From positions 1 to 16,687 of the forward strand of contig CAIJXA010000074.1 of NCBI GenBank assembly GCA_903824515.1: a stretch of DNA of 16,687 nt. The letters run 5' to 3'. The translations under genes were made by a program, and so were the position numbers. Below, in pieces: positions 7,592 to 14,694 of this stretch. The notes below the pieces were generated by a model. It did no database searches. It worked only from the letters and a program-made list of their open reading frames with translations, and was not told the DNA's origin. Position 1 is the stretch's first letter, and each line of letters starts with the position of its first letter. This DNA comes from an uncultured bacterium. GTDB taxonomy: Bacteria; Patescibacteriota; Minisyncoccia; Moranbacterales; GWC2-37-73.

Positions 7592-8785
7592 TTAATTCGT
7601 CACATATGGAAAAGCGTCCGCAAGCTCGCCGGAATAATAAAATTCATAAGCTAACGAGCCAAAAGTATATTTTGCGGAATCAACTTCAATGTTGCTGCCA
7701 CCAACTTTTGGATTTGGATTAGGCCGCGATTGCGGGAAGCCAACATTAAAAAGCGTGCCAATTATTTCCGGGCGATAATCCATATTAAAACCAGCATTTT
7801 TCCATTGAGTCATCATTTCTTTCAAATAAAGCGCGCCATAAAGATAAGAATAGTAATGATTTTTTTCATCAGTCAGACGTTGATAGCGTTGGCTGGCTGG
7901 GTCTCCCTCGGCAAAATCCAAAGCACTCGAAAGCTGCGGCCCCAAGAAATAAGGAGACGAAGAATCTTTCAAATGCTGCTCGGTTTCAATGGCAGTGTTC
8001 TCTTTGACCCCCATCACCCCCAAAGAAATCTTGTTTGAATTGCCTAGAATTTTGAGCGGTTCAAAGAATTTCTTGAAAAGTTCTCGCTGAGAATTGAACA
8101 ATCTGACTTGCTCTACAATTGCGCAAGAGACAAGCAAGCGAGGTTCAATCCCAGCAATCGTCGAAGCTCTGTCAATCAAATCCTTGTCTTTTACAATCGC
8201 CTCTTTAATTGTCGCCCACTGTTCATTGCCCATCCAAGGAAAAATTGTTTCGCTCTGTGCTTCAAGATATTTCTTGGCAATCGCACTATCATTTATTTGG
8301 ATATTTTCCTTGTCACAGTTATCAAAAACACTACTGTTGTTGTTTTTTTCTTCAATCCGCAGCCTGGCCGCCAAAATCATTTTCGAGGCTAGCATATCGG
8401 AATCCAGCAATTGATAGTTTTGAATTATTTTCCAAGCTGCACCCGGCGCAAATGCTCCAATCACATCAATAGCGCAATAATTTTTTACTTTCAATTCTTT
8501 TTCCTGCGCAAGTTGCTTGATTTGAAAGTCCAAGGCATTAATTGAGGTTGCAACTTTTTCAGTTTTTTGACTCTCGGCTCCTAAAACTTGAGCTTGAGCA
8601 ACAATCTTGCTGCCAAGCAAAGTTTTTCCAAAACGATCTGAGTTTGCATCCACCATTCCAGCCACATCCGTCAAATGAAACCGTACCGCAAAAAAACCGC
8701 AGACCAACACAAAACCGATTGCAGCAAAAACATGCAGCCCAACTTTATAGCCCCAATAAAAAAATAGACGGAAGCGCTCGTTCAT
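7592..8785 (-). CDS. Membrane-anchored lysozyme/transglycosylase-like protein
   Basis: A 397-residue protein from the ATG at 8785; an in-frame TTG two codons upstream (8791) is less likely. One membrane segment (about residues 16-36) is followed by an extracytoplasmic part. Residues about 205-350 resemble the lysozyme-like fold: LLVSCAIVEQVR with a candidate catalytic Glu225, SLGVMGVKENTAIE (compare the transglycosylase motif S-x-G-x-M-Q...TA) and LFNVGFPQ (compare YNAG). This suggests peptidoglycan remodelling at the cell surface. The motifs are weak and the glutamate assignment is inferred. A TATAAT box 9 bp upstream of the ATG implies a leaderless transcript. Confidence 0.65.
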   Translation of the reverse strand: MNERFRLFFYWGYKVGLHVFAAIGFVLVCGFFAVRFHLTDVAGMVDANSDRFGKTLLGSKIVAQAQVLGAESQKTEKVATSINALDFQIKQLAQEKELKVKNYCAIDVIGAFAPGAAWKIIQNYQLLDSDMLASKMILAARLRIEEKNNNSSVFDNCDKENIQINDSAIAKKYLEAQSETIFPWMGNEQWATIKEAIVKDKDLIDRASTIAGIEPRLLVSCAIVEQVRLFNSQRELFKKFFEPLKILGNSNKISLGVMGVKENTAIETEQHLKDSSSPYFLGPQLSSALDFAEGDPASQRYQRLTDEKNHYYSYLYGALYLKEMMTQWKNAGFNMDYRPEIIGTLFNVGFPQSRPNPNPKVGGSNIEVDSAKYTFGSLAYEFYYSGELADAFPYVTN

Positions 8786-8793
8786 ATACAAAT

Positions 8794-8799
8794 ATTATA
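8794..8799 (-). promoter_or_regulatory. -10 box giving a leaderless mRNA
   Basis: TATAAT on the minus strand (8799 to 8794) puts the expected transcription start at about 8787, only 1-2 nt before the ATG at 8785. No -35 consensus is seen. Confidence 0.6.
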
Positions 8800-8837
8800 G
8801 CGCATTTTCCATAATGTTCGAAATTCATATAAAATAC

Positions 8838-8970
8838 CCCGGGGCAAGCCCCACACCCTACGGGCTCACGAGGCAAGACATGTCACTCGTGAGCGACGTG
8901 TCAAGCCTCGTAGGCAAGATACCTTTTGCTGCGTCGCTCGCTGTGAAATGAAAGAGTGCTTTCATTTCAC
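8838..8970. repeat. Cluster of nested palindromes
   Basis: This spacer holds overlapping, mutually exclusive hairpins. GCTCACGAG (8864-8872) pairs with CTCGTGAGC (8886-8894). ACGAGGC (8868-8874), which overlaps the first arm, pairs with GCCTCGT (8905-8911). Then a perfect 12-bp stem GTGAAATGAAAG (8943-8954) / CTTTCATTTCAC (8959-8970) has a 4-nt loop. The left part also has GGGGC-AA-GCCCC (8841-8852). It is more G+C-rich than the flanking spacers and looks like a stack of REP-type mobile palindromes. No coding potential is evident. Confidence 0.7.
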
Positions 8971-8987
8971 TCACTTTACTAGATAAC

Positions 8988-9021
8988 AAAAAAAGTCATC
9001 CCGGAAATAAACGGAATGACT
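8988..9021 (-). terminator. Intrinsic terminator of the 240-residue paralogue
   Basis: On the minus strand AGTCATTCCG pairs with CGGGATGACT (one T-G wobble), followed by seven T. It lies about 20 bp past the stop at 9042. Confidence 0.85.
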
Positions 9022-9041
9022 CAAAAGATCCAAAGACCACA

Positions 9042-9761
9042 TCAACTTGCACTGAAACAAAATTTTTCCTGTAAAATCGCTGATCGAAAGTAGAGACTTT
9101 GACCAAACAAGTCAGGCTTATATTTATCGACAGTGATACTTGTACCGTCGTAACCCATACCAATAACTTCACGACTTGCATTATTAACATATGTTTCGGT
9201 CAAGGTGACGCTATACCGATCCAGGGGCAATCCGGTAAACCAATAAATAAACAAATTAAGAATTCGCAATTCACAAAATCTCAACACCCTAATTCTTTGA
9301 TTTGCAATATCATTAGCAGACTTAGACCTCAATTCGCCATCGGCTTCAAAAGTCAATGGGGTCAGAACGATATACTTACTTACTCCAGATAAGTCGCGAT
9401 TGCTCCTTTCAATTTTTCCAAACGCAGCCAATTCCGCATTAAGATTATTATGAATTGTTCTTAAATTTAACAATTTTTCATCATCTTTATCCACATAAGT
9501 AATATCAGCAGAAATCAAATAACTAACTGGCATACATATTGGAAAAAGATTAGCATCGGCTGCTGGCATTGTTGGCAATAAACTCCTTGGAAAAGAAAGT
9601 TCCCTTTTAAAAACATCTTTATAAAAAACTGAATAAAGTCTTAGCACCTCATTCATATTTAGCGACAGTAAATCTATTTGATTAACTGACTTTTCACTAA
9701 AAATAGGCATGCTTTTTTTGAGGAGAACTTCTTCTTTTTTTATTAGAGTCCTTCTATGCAT
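9042..9761 (-). CDS. Orphan protein, paralogue of the next minus-strand gene
   Basis: The frame stays open to 9851, but the ATG at 9761 has a perfect AGGAGG Shine-Dalgarno 7 nt upstream, so the product is 239 residues starting MHRRTLIKKEE. No signal peptide or membrane segment is clear, so it is probably cytoplasmic. It is related to the 220-residue protein at 9973-10635 along the whole length: FYKDVFKRELSFPRSLLP matches FFRDVFGIKISFSRELLP, and FCELRILNLFIYWFTG matches FMELSILWLFHQWLSG. It has its own promoter (9841-9869) and terminator. I recognise no family and propose no function. TGA is the stop. Confidence 0.8.
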   Translation of the reverse strand: MHRRTLIKKEEVLLKKSMPIFSEKSVNQIDLLSLNMNEVLRLYSVFYKDVFKRELSFPRSLLPTMPAADANLFPICMPVSYLISADITYVDKDDEKLLNLRTIHNNLNAELAAFGKIERSNRDLSGVSKYIVLTPLTFEADGELRSKSANDIANQRIRVLRFCELRILNLFIYWFTGLPLDRYSVTLTETYVNNASREVIGMGYDGTSITVDKYKPDLFGQSLYFRSAILQEKFCFSAS

Positions 9762-9768
9762 AGTACTA

Positions 9769-9774
9769 CCTCCT
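9769..9774 (-). promoter_or_regulatory. Strong ribosome binding site that decides the start
   Basis: AGGAGG on the minus strand (9774 to 9769) is spaced 7 nt from the ATG at 9761. It rules out the longer frame starting at 9851. It stands out in a window where several housekeeping genes lack any Shine-Dalgarno. Confidence 0.85.
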
Positions 9775-9840
9775 ATATAAGTTTTAAAGGTTCTGTTGAT
9801 AAAAATACGTTCATCAAGCTCCATTGCGAGTTGGATATAA

Positions 9841-9869
9841 TTATTAACCAAAACGTCGAAATTGTCAAG
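9841..9869 (-). promoter_or_regulatory. Sigma70-type promoter of the 239-residue paralogue
   Basis: On the minus strand TTGACA (9869 to 9864) and AATAAT (9846 to 9841) are separated by exactly 17 bp. The expected start near 9834 leaves a 5' UTR of about 70 nt. Confidence 0.7.
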
Positions 9870-9918
9870 GCTAGAAAGTGTTCATCAACTAAATTCAAAA
9901 AATGCGCCAAGGCAAGGC

Positions 9919-9955
9919 AAAAAAATGCACCGCCAACTGTTAAGCATTGGCGGTG
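9919..9955 (-). terminator. Intrinsic terminator of the 220-residue paralogue
   Basis: On the minus strand CACCGCCAA (9955 to 9947) and TTGGCGGTG (9936 to 9928) form a perfect 9-bp stem around a 10-nt loop, followed by CA and seven T. It separates the two paralogues into independent transcripts. Confidence 0.9.
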
Positions 9956-9972
9956 TAAAAAATAATTTAAAT

Positions 9973-10635
9973 TTAACCGAATGGAAGAAACGGAACTTTT
10001 TTATAGGTAACTTCTCGCACGCGAAAAGTGTCTATATCTGTATCCGAATCGCAAAAGAGGCGGCTATAAATTTCAAACCTTAAGCAATCAATGATGACTA
10101 GGTCACCCTTGGAATCGTGCGAGCTAGTGATCAAAACTGAATCTGATTCTAAGTTTGAACCTGAAAGCCATTGATGGAATAACCACAGAATTGATAACTC
10201 CATGAACTCCATGAACTGCGATTGTCTTTTCATAACATACTTAACTGAATTAACGTTCGCTGATGCAGCCGCTGCGCACAGGATGTAATCTCCCTTAATG
10301 AATCTTTTTCTACCCTTGAATCTATCAAGTTCAACCAAGGGATCAATCTTAAAAAAACCACCCAGCTCGCGATAAATAATTTCGCTAGCCAGCCGCACCT
10401 CGGAAGGGATGCACACAACAAGACTAAGCTCCCCTGCTGATTCGGGCAACAGCTCTCTTGAAAAGGAAATCTTGATTCCAAAAACATCCCGAAAGAACAT
10501 TTCATAAAATGCAATTGTTTCCGGGATGGTTAATCTGAGAATTTTTTCTCTGGGAACTTTCCCGATTCTAAACCTGGCCCGCAAGATAGTCTCATTGACT
10601 TTGCTTAAATTTAATAGATTGTTGTGCATAGCCAT
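9973..10635 (-). CDS. Orphan protein, paralogue of the neighbouring gene
   Basis: This is a 220-residue protein from an ATG with AAAGGA five bases upstream (AGGA at 10643 to 10640). There is no signal peptide. The N-terminal third (FYEMFFRDVFGIKISFSRELLP) and the region FMELSILWLFHQWLSGSNLESDSVLI align with the 239-residue neighbour, including its LPLDRYSVTL segment. The order of conserved segments is the same, so this is an old tandem duplication. Aromatic and acidic residues are common, and no catalytic motif is recognised. The gene is transcribed divergently from the thrS leader, with its own promoter and terminator. Confidence 0.8.
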   Translation of the reverse strand: MAMHNNLLNLSKVNETILRARFRIGKVPREKILRLTIPETIAFYEMFFRDVFGIKISFSRELLPESAGELSLVVCIPSEVRLASEIIYRELGGFFKIDPLVELDRFKGRKRFIKGDYILCAAAASANVNSVKYVMKRQSQFMEFMELSILWLFHQWLSGSNLESDSVLITSSHDSKGDLVIIDCLRFEIYSRLFCDSDTDIDTFRVREVTYKKVPFLPFG

Positions 10636-10674
10636 TGTTTCCTTTTTCTTTTTTTATTGTCAAGATACTGCTTA

Positions 10675-10703
10675 CTAATATTTCTGGTTTGACTGCCTTG
10701 CAA
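10675..10703 (-). promoter_or_regulatory. Promoter of the 220-residue paralogue
   Basis: On the minus strand TTGCAA (10703 to 10698) and TATTAG (10680 to 10675) are 17 bp apart. Transcription would start near 10668, giving a UTR of about 33 nt. The -35 lies 24 bp from that of the divergent thrS promoter. Confidence 0.6.
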
Positions 10704-10727
10704 TCAATACGACATTAAACACCCAGA

Positions 10728-10756
10728 TTGCAAAATTGTCAATCTTGCCATATAAT
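10728..10756 (+). promoter_or_regulatory. Promoter of the thrS leader
   Basis: TTGCAA (10728-10733), a 17-bp spacer, then a consensus TATAAT (10751-10756). The start is expected near 10763, about 360 nt upstream of the thrS ATG. That leaves a long leader, as expected for a riboswitch-controlled gene. Confidence 0.8.
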
Positions 10757-10789
10757 ACAAATAAGCTTATATTAAAAGGACAATTTAAT

Positions 10790-10945
10790 GAGATTGCCGG
10801 CCACCAACCGGCTCGATTTAGAGTCAAAATCTCCGCTTAAGCAGCTTGCGAAAAAGCGCACAAAGTGCCCAAATAATCCGGGAAATCGAGTGGAACCGCC
10901 CTTGGTGAAAATCAAGAGCCTCGATATGGAAAATTCTTTTTCCAC
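10790..10945 (+). ncRNA. T-box riboswitch (threonine), compact form
   Basis: T-box leaders bind a specific tRNA and sense whether its 3' end is charged. Here GCCGG (10796-10800) and CCGGC (10808-10812) form a hairpin whose loop CCACCAA shows ACC (10803-10805), a threonine codon, followed by A, as in specifier loops. Downstream ATCGAG (10885-10890) pairs with CTCGAT (10920-10925) around the 7-nt bulge TGGAACC (10891-10897) and an upper helix GC-c-CTTG / CAAG-a-GC (10898-10904 with 10913-10919). This is the T-box antiterminator design, where TGGA would pair with a tRNA end UCCA. The gene downstream is thrS. Stem I is much shorter than in classical T-boxes, like the ultrashort actinobacterial ileS form. 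A competing hairpin TGGAAAA-TTCT-TTTTCCA (10927-10944), or pairing of GTGGAA (10890-10895) with TTCCAC (10940-10945), could be the off state. The following T-rich run is interrupted, so the output mechanism is unclear. Confidence 0.72.
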
Positions 10946-11122
10946 CCTATTTTGTTTGAGCCTTTTATTTTTGCAAATTTTAAATTTGAAATTTTCAATT
11001 TTAAATGAAATCTAAATGATTCAATGTTTAAAAATTTATTATTGAAAAATTAAGAAATTGATTAAAAATTTTAAATTTCAAATTTCAAATTTTTTTAATT
11101 AAACATAAGCAACTAAACTATT
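10946..11122 (+). repeat. A+T-rich heptamer spacer between T-box and thrS
   Basis: The spacer is dominated by AAATTT-type words with a 7-bp period (for example AATTTCA units at about 11074-11090), like the spacer before dnaE. Many weak A+T hairpins are possible, but no clear terminator and no Shine-Dalgarno before the ATG at 11123. Confidence 0.6.
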
Positions 11123-12883
11123 ATGACAAACGAAAAAAATAATCTCGAGCTGCTAAAACATTCCACTGCCCACATCCTGGCTGGAGCTGTTTTGGAAATG
11201 TTTCCCGAAGCAAAATTTGGCATCGGACCGGCGATTGAAAATGGCTTTTACTATGACTTCCAGCTTCCGCGAACCCTGATTCCGGAAGACCTGCCATTGC
11301 TCGAAGAAAAAATGAGAGAAATCATCAAAGCTAATCACCCTTTTGAAAAAGCGGAAATTTCAATCAAGGAGGCGCTTGAACATTTTGAAAAAGTAAACCA
11401 ACCATTGAAAGTGGAACTCATCAGTGACCTGCAAAAAGCTGGAAATGAAACAGTCACGATTTACAAATCAGGCAACTTGGTTGACTTGTGCGCTGGTCCG
11501 CACATCGAATCAACCGGGAAAATAAACTTCAAAGCTTTTGCCCTAACCAAAATTTCTGGCGCTTATTGGAAAGGCGACGAAAAAAATCAGCAACTGCAAA
11601 GAATTTATGGCGTGGTTTTTGAAGATAAAGAAGGTCTCAAAAACTATTTACATTTGGTCGAAGAAGCTGCCAAAAGAGATCATCGAAAACTTGGCAAAGA
11701 ATTGGATTTGTTTTGTTTTTCAGATTTGGTTGGCCCAGGACTTCCCCTTTTCACGCCAAATGGAACCATCATCAAAGATGAACTGCAAAAACACATTGAA
11801 AAAGTTTGTCGAGGTTATGGCTTTCAAAAAGTTTCGACTCCTCATCTTGCCAAAATAGACCTCTATGAAAAATCAGGCCATGCTCAAAAATTCGGCGCAG
11901 AACTTTTTCAAGTGACTTCTCACTACAAACAAAACTATGTCCTGAAACCTGTGCAATGCCCGCATCAAACTCAGATTTTTGCTTCCAAGCCACGCTCATA
12001 CCGAGACCTGCCAATTCGCTATATGGAATCAGAAAAGCAATATCGCGATGAAAAGCCTGGAGAAATCGGGGGCTTGCAACGCGTGATTGCAATCACCGTT
12101 GAAGACGGCCATTCTTTTTGCACCGTTGATCAAGTCAAACAAGAAGTGAAAAACATGGTAGAAATTATTCAAAATTTTTACACCTCGCTTGGACTCTGGG
12201 AAAATCATTGGATTTCACTTTCTGTCAGAGATTATGCACATCCGGAAAAATATATTGGAGATGCTGCCGATTGGGATGAATGCGAAAAAATACTCCAGGA
12301 TGTTTCCGCTGAAATGGGTCTTGGCGCAATCAAACATGAAGGTGAAGCAGCTCTTTATGGACCGAAACTGGATTTCATGTTCCGCGACGCCCTAGGCAAA
12401 GAAATTCAAATTCCAACCGTGCAATTGGATTTTGCAACTCCAAAAAGATTCGAATTAGAATACACCAACAACGAAGGCGGCAAATCATCGCCAGTCATGG
12501 TTCATCGGGCAATCCTTGGATCATATGAAAGATTCATTGCGCTTTTGATTGAGCATTTTGCTGGAGCTTTCCCACTTTGGCTTTCGCCGGTTCAGGTTGC
12601 CGTTTTGCCTATTTCAGAAAAATTTGCGCAGTATGCCGCTGAGGTGAAAAGCAAACTTTTAGTAGCCGACATCCGCGTGGAAATGAATGATAAAGCCGAG
12701 TCGCTTGGCAAAAGAATTTCCGAAACTGAAAAACAAAAAACTCCATATATCATCGTAGTCGGAGAAAAAGAGGTTGCCGACAAAACCGTCGCCGTTCGCA
12801 CTCATGGGGTCAAGGAGCAGCAAACTTTGCCACTGGATGAATTTATTGAGAAAATCATGAAAGAGATTATTAATAAGAAGTAA
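11123..12883 (+). CDS. thrS: Threonine--tRNA ligase
   Basis: This enzyme charges tRNA-Thr. At 586 residues it is shorter than typical bacterial ThrRS (about 640) because the N-terminal TGS domain is missing. It begins directly in the editing domain, with His13 and His17 in HSTAH and Cys123/His127 in DLCAGPH, so serine proofreading should be intact. The class II catalytic core follows from about 190: Zn ligands Cys279 (QCPH), His330 (EDGHSFC) and His461 (VHRAILGS), and motif 2 around RDEKPGEIGGLQR. The HGTP anticodon-binding domain occupies about 486-586 (PLWLSPVQVAVLP). The upstream spacer is full of stops and cannot encode a TGS domain. No Shine-Dalgarno is visible. Control by the T-box leader is inferred. 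Confidence 0.97.
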   Translation: MTNEKNNLELLKHSTAHILAGAVLEMFPEAKFGIGPAIENGFYYDFQLPRTLIPEDLPLLEEKMREIIKANHPFEKAEISIKEALEHFEKVNQPLKVELISDLQKAGNETVTIYKSGNLVDLCAGPHIESTGKINFKAFALTKISGAYWKGDEKNQQLQRIYGVVFEDKEGLKNYLHLVEEAAKRDHRKLGKELDLFCFSDLVGPGLPLFTPNGTIIKDELQKHIEKVCRGYGFQKVSTPHLAKIDLYEKSGHAQKFGAELFQVTSHYKQNYVLKPVQCPHQTQIFASKPRSYRDLPIRYMESEKQYRDEKPGEIGGLQRVIAITVEDGHSFCTVDQVKQEVKNMVEIIQNFYTSLGLWENHWISLSVRDYAHPEKYIGDAADWDECEKILQDVSAEMGLGAIKHEGEAALYGPKLDFMFRDALGKEIQIPTVQLDFATPKRFELEYTNNEGGKSSPVMVHRAILGSYERFIALLIEHFAGAFPLWLSPVQVAVLPISEKFAQYAAEVKSKLLVADIRVEMNDKAESLGKRISETEKQKTPYIIVVGEKEVADKTVAVRTHGVKEQQTLPLDEFIEKIMKEIINKK

Positions 12884-12936
12884 TTTCCAACGAGCCGATA
12901 CGAAACCATGAAACAGATAAGAAGCTACGAACAACC

Positions 12937-14382
12937 ATGAAATACTACATCAAAACCTTCGGTTGCCAAATGAACGTTTCAGACAGCCAGCGCTTAGCCA
13001 CCTTTTTGGAAGCGCAAGGTTTTTCGCAGAGCACTGAAATGGGTAGTGCGGAACTGGTCATCTTCAACACTTGCGGAGTCAAGCAAACCGCTGAGAATAG
13101 AGCTTACAGCCTGATTAATAACTTACGCAAAGCTGAAAAAGCATCCCGCTTAAAAGCTAAAAACTTTAAACTAACAGCTATCATCATGACGGGTTGCCTT
13201 GCCAATCGCACCGACGTACAAAAAAGAATGGAGACAAAAGTTGATTTATTTTGCGAAATCAAAAACTTTCCGCAAGATTTTCAAAAACTAAATTTTTGTC
13301 ATCTTGAGCGAAATTCTTCTGATGAAAATCAGAAAAATGAAGTCGAAGGATCTGAGTCTAATACTAATTACGACAACATAAGATTTCTCGACTTCGCTCG
13401 AAATGACAACAGTCGCGACTATCTCAGCATAGTTCCCAAACATCAAAATAGTTTTGAGGCCTACGTCCCAATCATGACGGGCTGCAACAATTTCTGCACT
13501 TATTGTGTGGTGCCAAATGCCCGTGGCCGTGAAGTTTCTCGTCCAGCTGAGGAAATCATCACTGAAGTCAAAAAACTCGTTTCCAAGGGTTATAAAAATA
13601 TTATTTTACTCGGGCAGAATGTAAATTCATATCGTGGAACGTGGAGCGTGGAGCGTGGAGCGTTAAATGCAAAAGCTAAAGAAAAAATTGTGACCTTTTC
13701 AACCCTTCTCAAGAAAATAAACGCTATTTCGGGCAAATTTTGGATTCAATTTGTTTCATCTCACCCAAAGGATATGAGCGACGAACTGATTGAAGTAATG
13801 ACAAAGTGCCAAAAAGTTTGTGAAAATATTCATTTACCCGTGCAAGCTGGCGACGATGAGATTCTGCAAAAAATGAACCGGCACTACACCCAGAAACACT
13901 ATCTTAATCTCATCAAGCAAATTAACCAAGCTTTCGAGAAAAATAAACCTGGAAAAATATTTTCAATTTCATCAGACATCATCGTCGGTTTCCCAGGCGA
14001 AACTCGCAAAAAATTTTTACAGTCAGCTGAGGTGATGGAAAAAGCAAAATTCGACATGGTTTTCTTCGGACAATTTTCACCCCGGCCTGAAACCGCCGCT
14101 TGGAAAATGAAAGACAATGTTTCTCAAAAAGAAAAAACCCGTCGCGAACAATATCTAAATGAAATTCTCAAAAGAACTGCATTTGAAAATAATCAAAAAT
14201 ATCTCAATCAAACAGTTGAAGTGCTGATCGAACAACAAAAAGAAGCTTCTTATTTCGGCAAAACCAGGACACTGAAAAACGTTAAGATCGCAACGAGCGA
14301 GAAAGATTTGCTCGGAAAAATCGTGAAAGTTAAGATTACTAAGGCCAACGTTTGGAATTTAGAAGGAGAAGCTTTAAAGTAG
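12937..14382 (+). CDS. miaB: tRNA-2-methylthio-N6-dimethylallyladenosine synthase
   Basis: This radical-SAM methylthiotransferase converts i6A37 to ms2i6A37 in tRNAs reading UNN codons. The N-terminal UPF0004 domain carries the auxiliary [4Fe-4S] cysteines Cys10 (FGCQMNVSDS), Cys46 (NTCGV) and Cys87 (TGCLANR). The radical-SAM cluster is CNNFCTYC (183, 187, 190). A TRAM domain ends the protein (about 415-481). At 481 residues it is longer than usual (about 440). Residues 120-158 are encoded by a palindromic element, and about 235-248 by 7-bp repeats. Both lie between conserved blocks, presumably in surface loops. The gene starts 53 bp after thrS with no terminator between, so co-transcription is likely. 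MiaB was chosen over MtaB or RimO because of the nearby miaA and the FGCQMN motif. Confidence 0.96.
   Translation: MKYYIKTFGCQMNVSDSQRLATFLEAQGFSQSTEMGSAELVIFNTCGVKQTAENRAYSLINNLRKAEKASRLKAKNFKLTAIIMTGCLANRTDVQKRMETKVDLFCEIKNFPQDFQKLNFCHLERNSSDENQKNEVEGSESNTNYDNIRFLDFARNDNSRDYLSIVPKHQNSFEAYVPIMTGCNNFCTYCVVPNARGREVSRPAEEIITEVKKLVSKGYKNIILLGQNVNSYRGTWSVERGALNAKAKEKIVTFSTLLKKINAISGKFWIQFVSSHPKDMSDELIEVMTKCQKVCENIHLPVQAGDDEILQKMNRHYTQKHYLNLIKQINQAFEKNKPGKIFSISSDIIVGFPGETRKKFLQSAEVMEKAKFDMVFFGQFSPRPETAAWKMKDNVSQKEKTRREQYLNEILKRTAFENNQKYLNQTVEVLIEQQKEASYFGKTRTLKNVKIATSEKDLLGKIVKVKITKANVWNLEGEALK
13296..13409. repeat. Palindromic element inserted in frame within miaB
   Basis: The ends are inverted: TTGTCAT-C-TTGAGCGAA (from 13296) matches the reverse complement of the right end, TTGTCAT-T-TCGAGCGAA (to 13409). 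The element is 114 bp, exactly 38 codons, and has no stop in the miaB frame. Its core includes GAAGTCGAAGGATCT. The encoded ends CHLERN and FLDFARNDN resemble translations of a dispersed palindromic repeat common in spacers of many bacteria (CHPERSEG/RNDN-type). Here it has become part of an enzyme. Confidence 0.8.
13634..13661 (+). repeat. Heptamer tandem repeat inside miaB
   Basis: Four consecutive units, GTGGAAC then three GTGGAGC, are read as part of GTWSVERGA. They sit where MiaB proteins normally have a short variable loop after the QNVNSY motif. Confidence 0.85.
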
Positions 14383-14694
14383 ATTTTAGATTTCTGATTT
14401 TGGAATTTTTGTATTTTGTGTTTGCATCTTGTATTTCTCCTGCACCATATGAAGTACGTAGGCGAAAAACAAGTGATGAGCGTTAAGAAATTTTCAGCGA
14501 GCTTTGTCAGCAGACAAAGTGCAGCGGGAATTTTAGCGAAGAATGCAGTTTTTGCCACAGTATCTTCATCCGGTGCGAGTTTTTCTTTCCTCCAGGTTTC
14601 TTTTTGCGGAAAAAAGAAATGTGGAAATGAAAATTTTTCCTTTTTGTAACTTTTCTTAGCTAAAAAGAAAAGTTAGCTCCTGAATTTAAAAACT
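14383..14694. other. miaB-miaA spacer rich in hairpins
   Basis: This 312-bp spacer starts with decayed 7-bp-period DNA (14385-14440). Three perfect stems follow: CTTTGTC/GACAAAG (14502-14508, 14513-14519), TTTCTTTTT/AAAAAGAAA (14597-14605, 14611-14619) and AACTTTTCTT/AAGAAAAGTT (14648-14657, 14665-14674). None has a proper T run after it. The frame 14452-14649 is open for 65 codons but has no Shine-Dalgarno and a composition like non-coding repeat DNA, so I do not call a gene. It is probably an accumulation of dispersed palindromic repeats. Confidence 0.5.

Noticed and set aside
9042..9044. TGA possibly recoded, as in some CPR lineages
   Set aside because: TGA here and at 15914-15916 is a natural gene end with a terminator just downstream, and no gene needs TGA read-through.
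10788..11015. 75-codon frame with an AGGA site, within the thrS leader
   Set aside because: It overlaps the T-box structure completely and runs into A+T-rich repeat DNA. The RNA explanation fits better.
14416..14649. 77-codon frame between miaB and miaA
   Set aside because: No Shine-Dalgarno, several hairpins within it, and a repetitive composition. It looks like translated repeat DNA.
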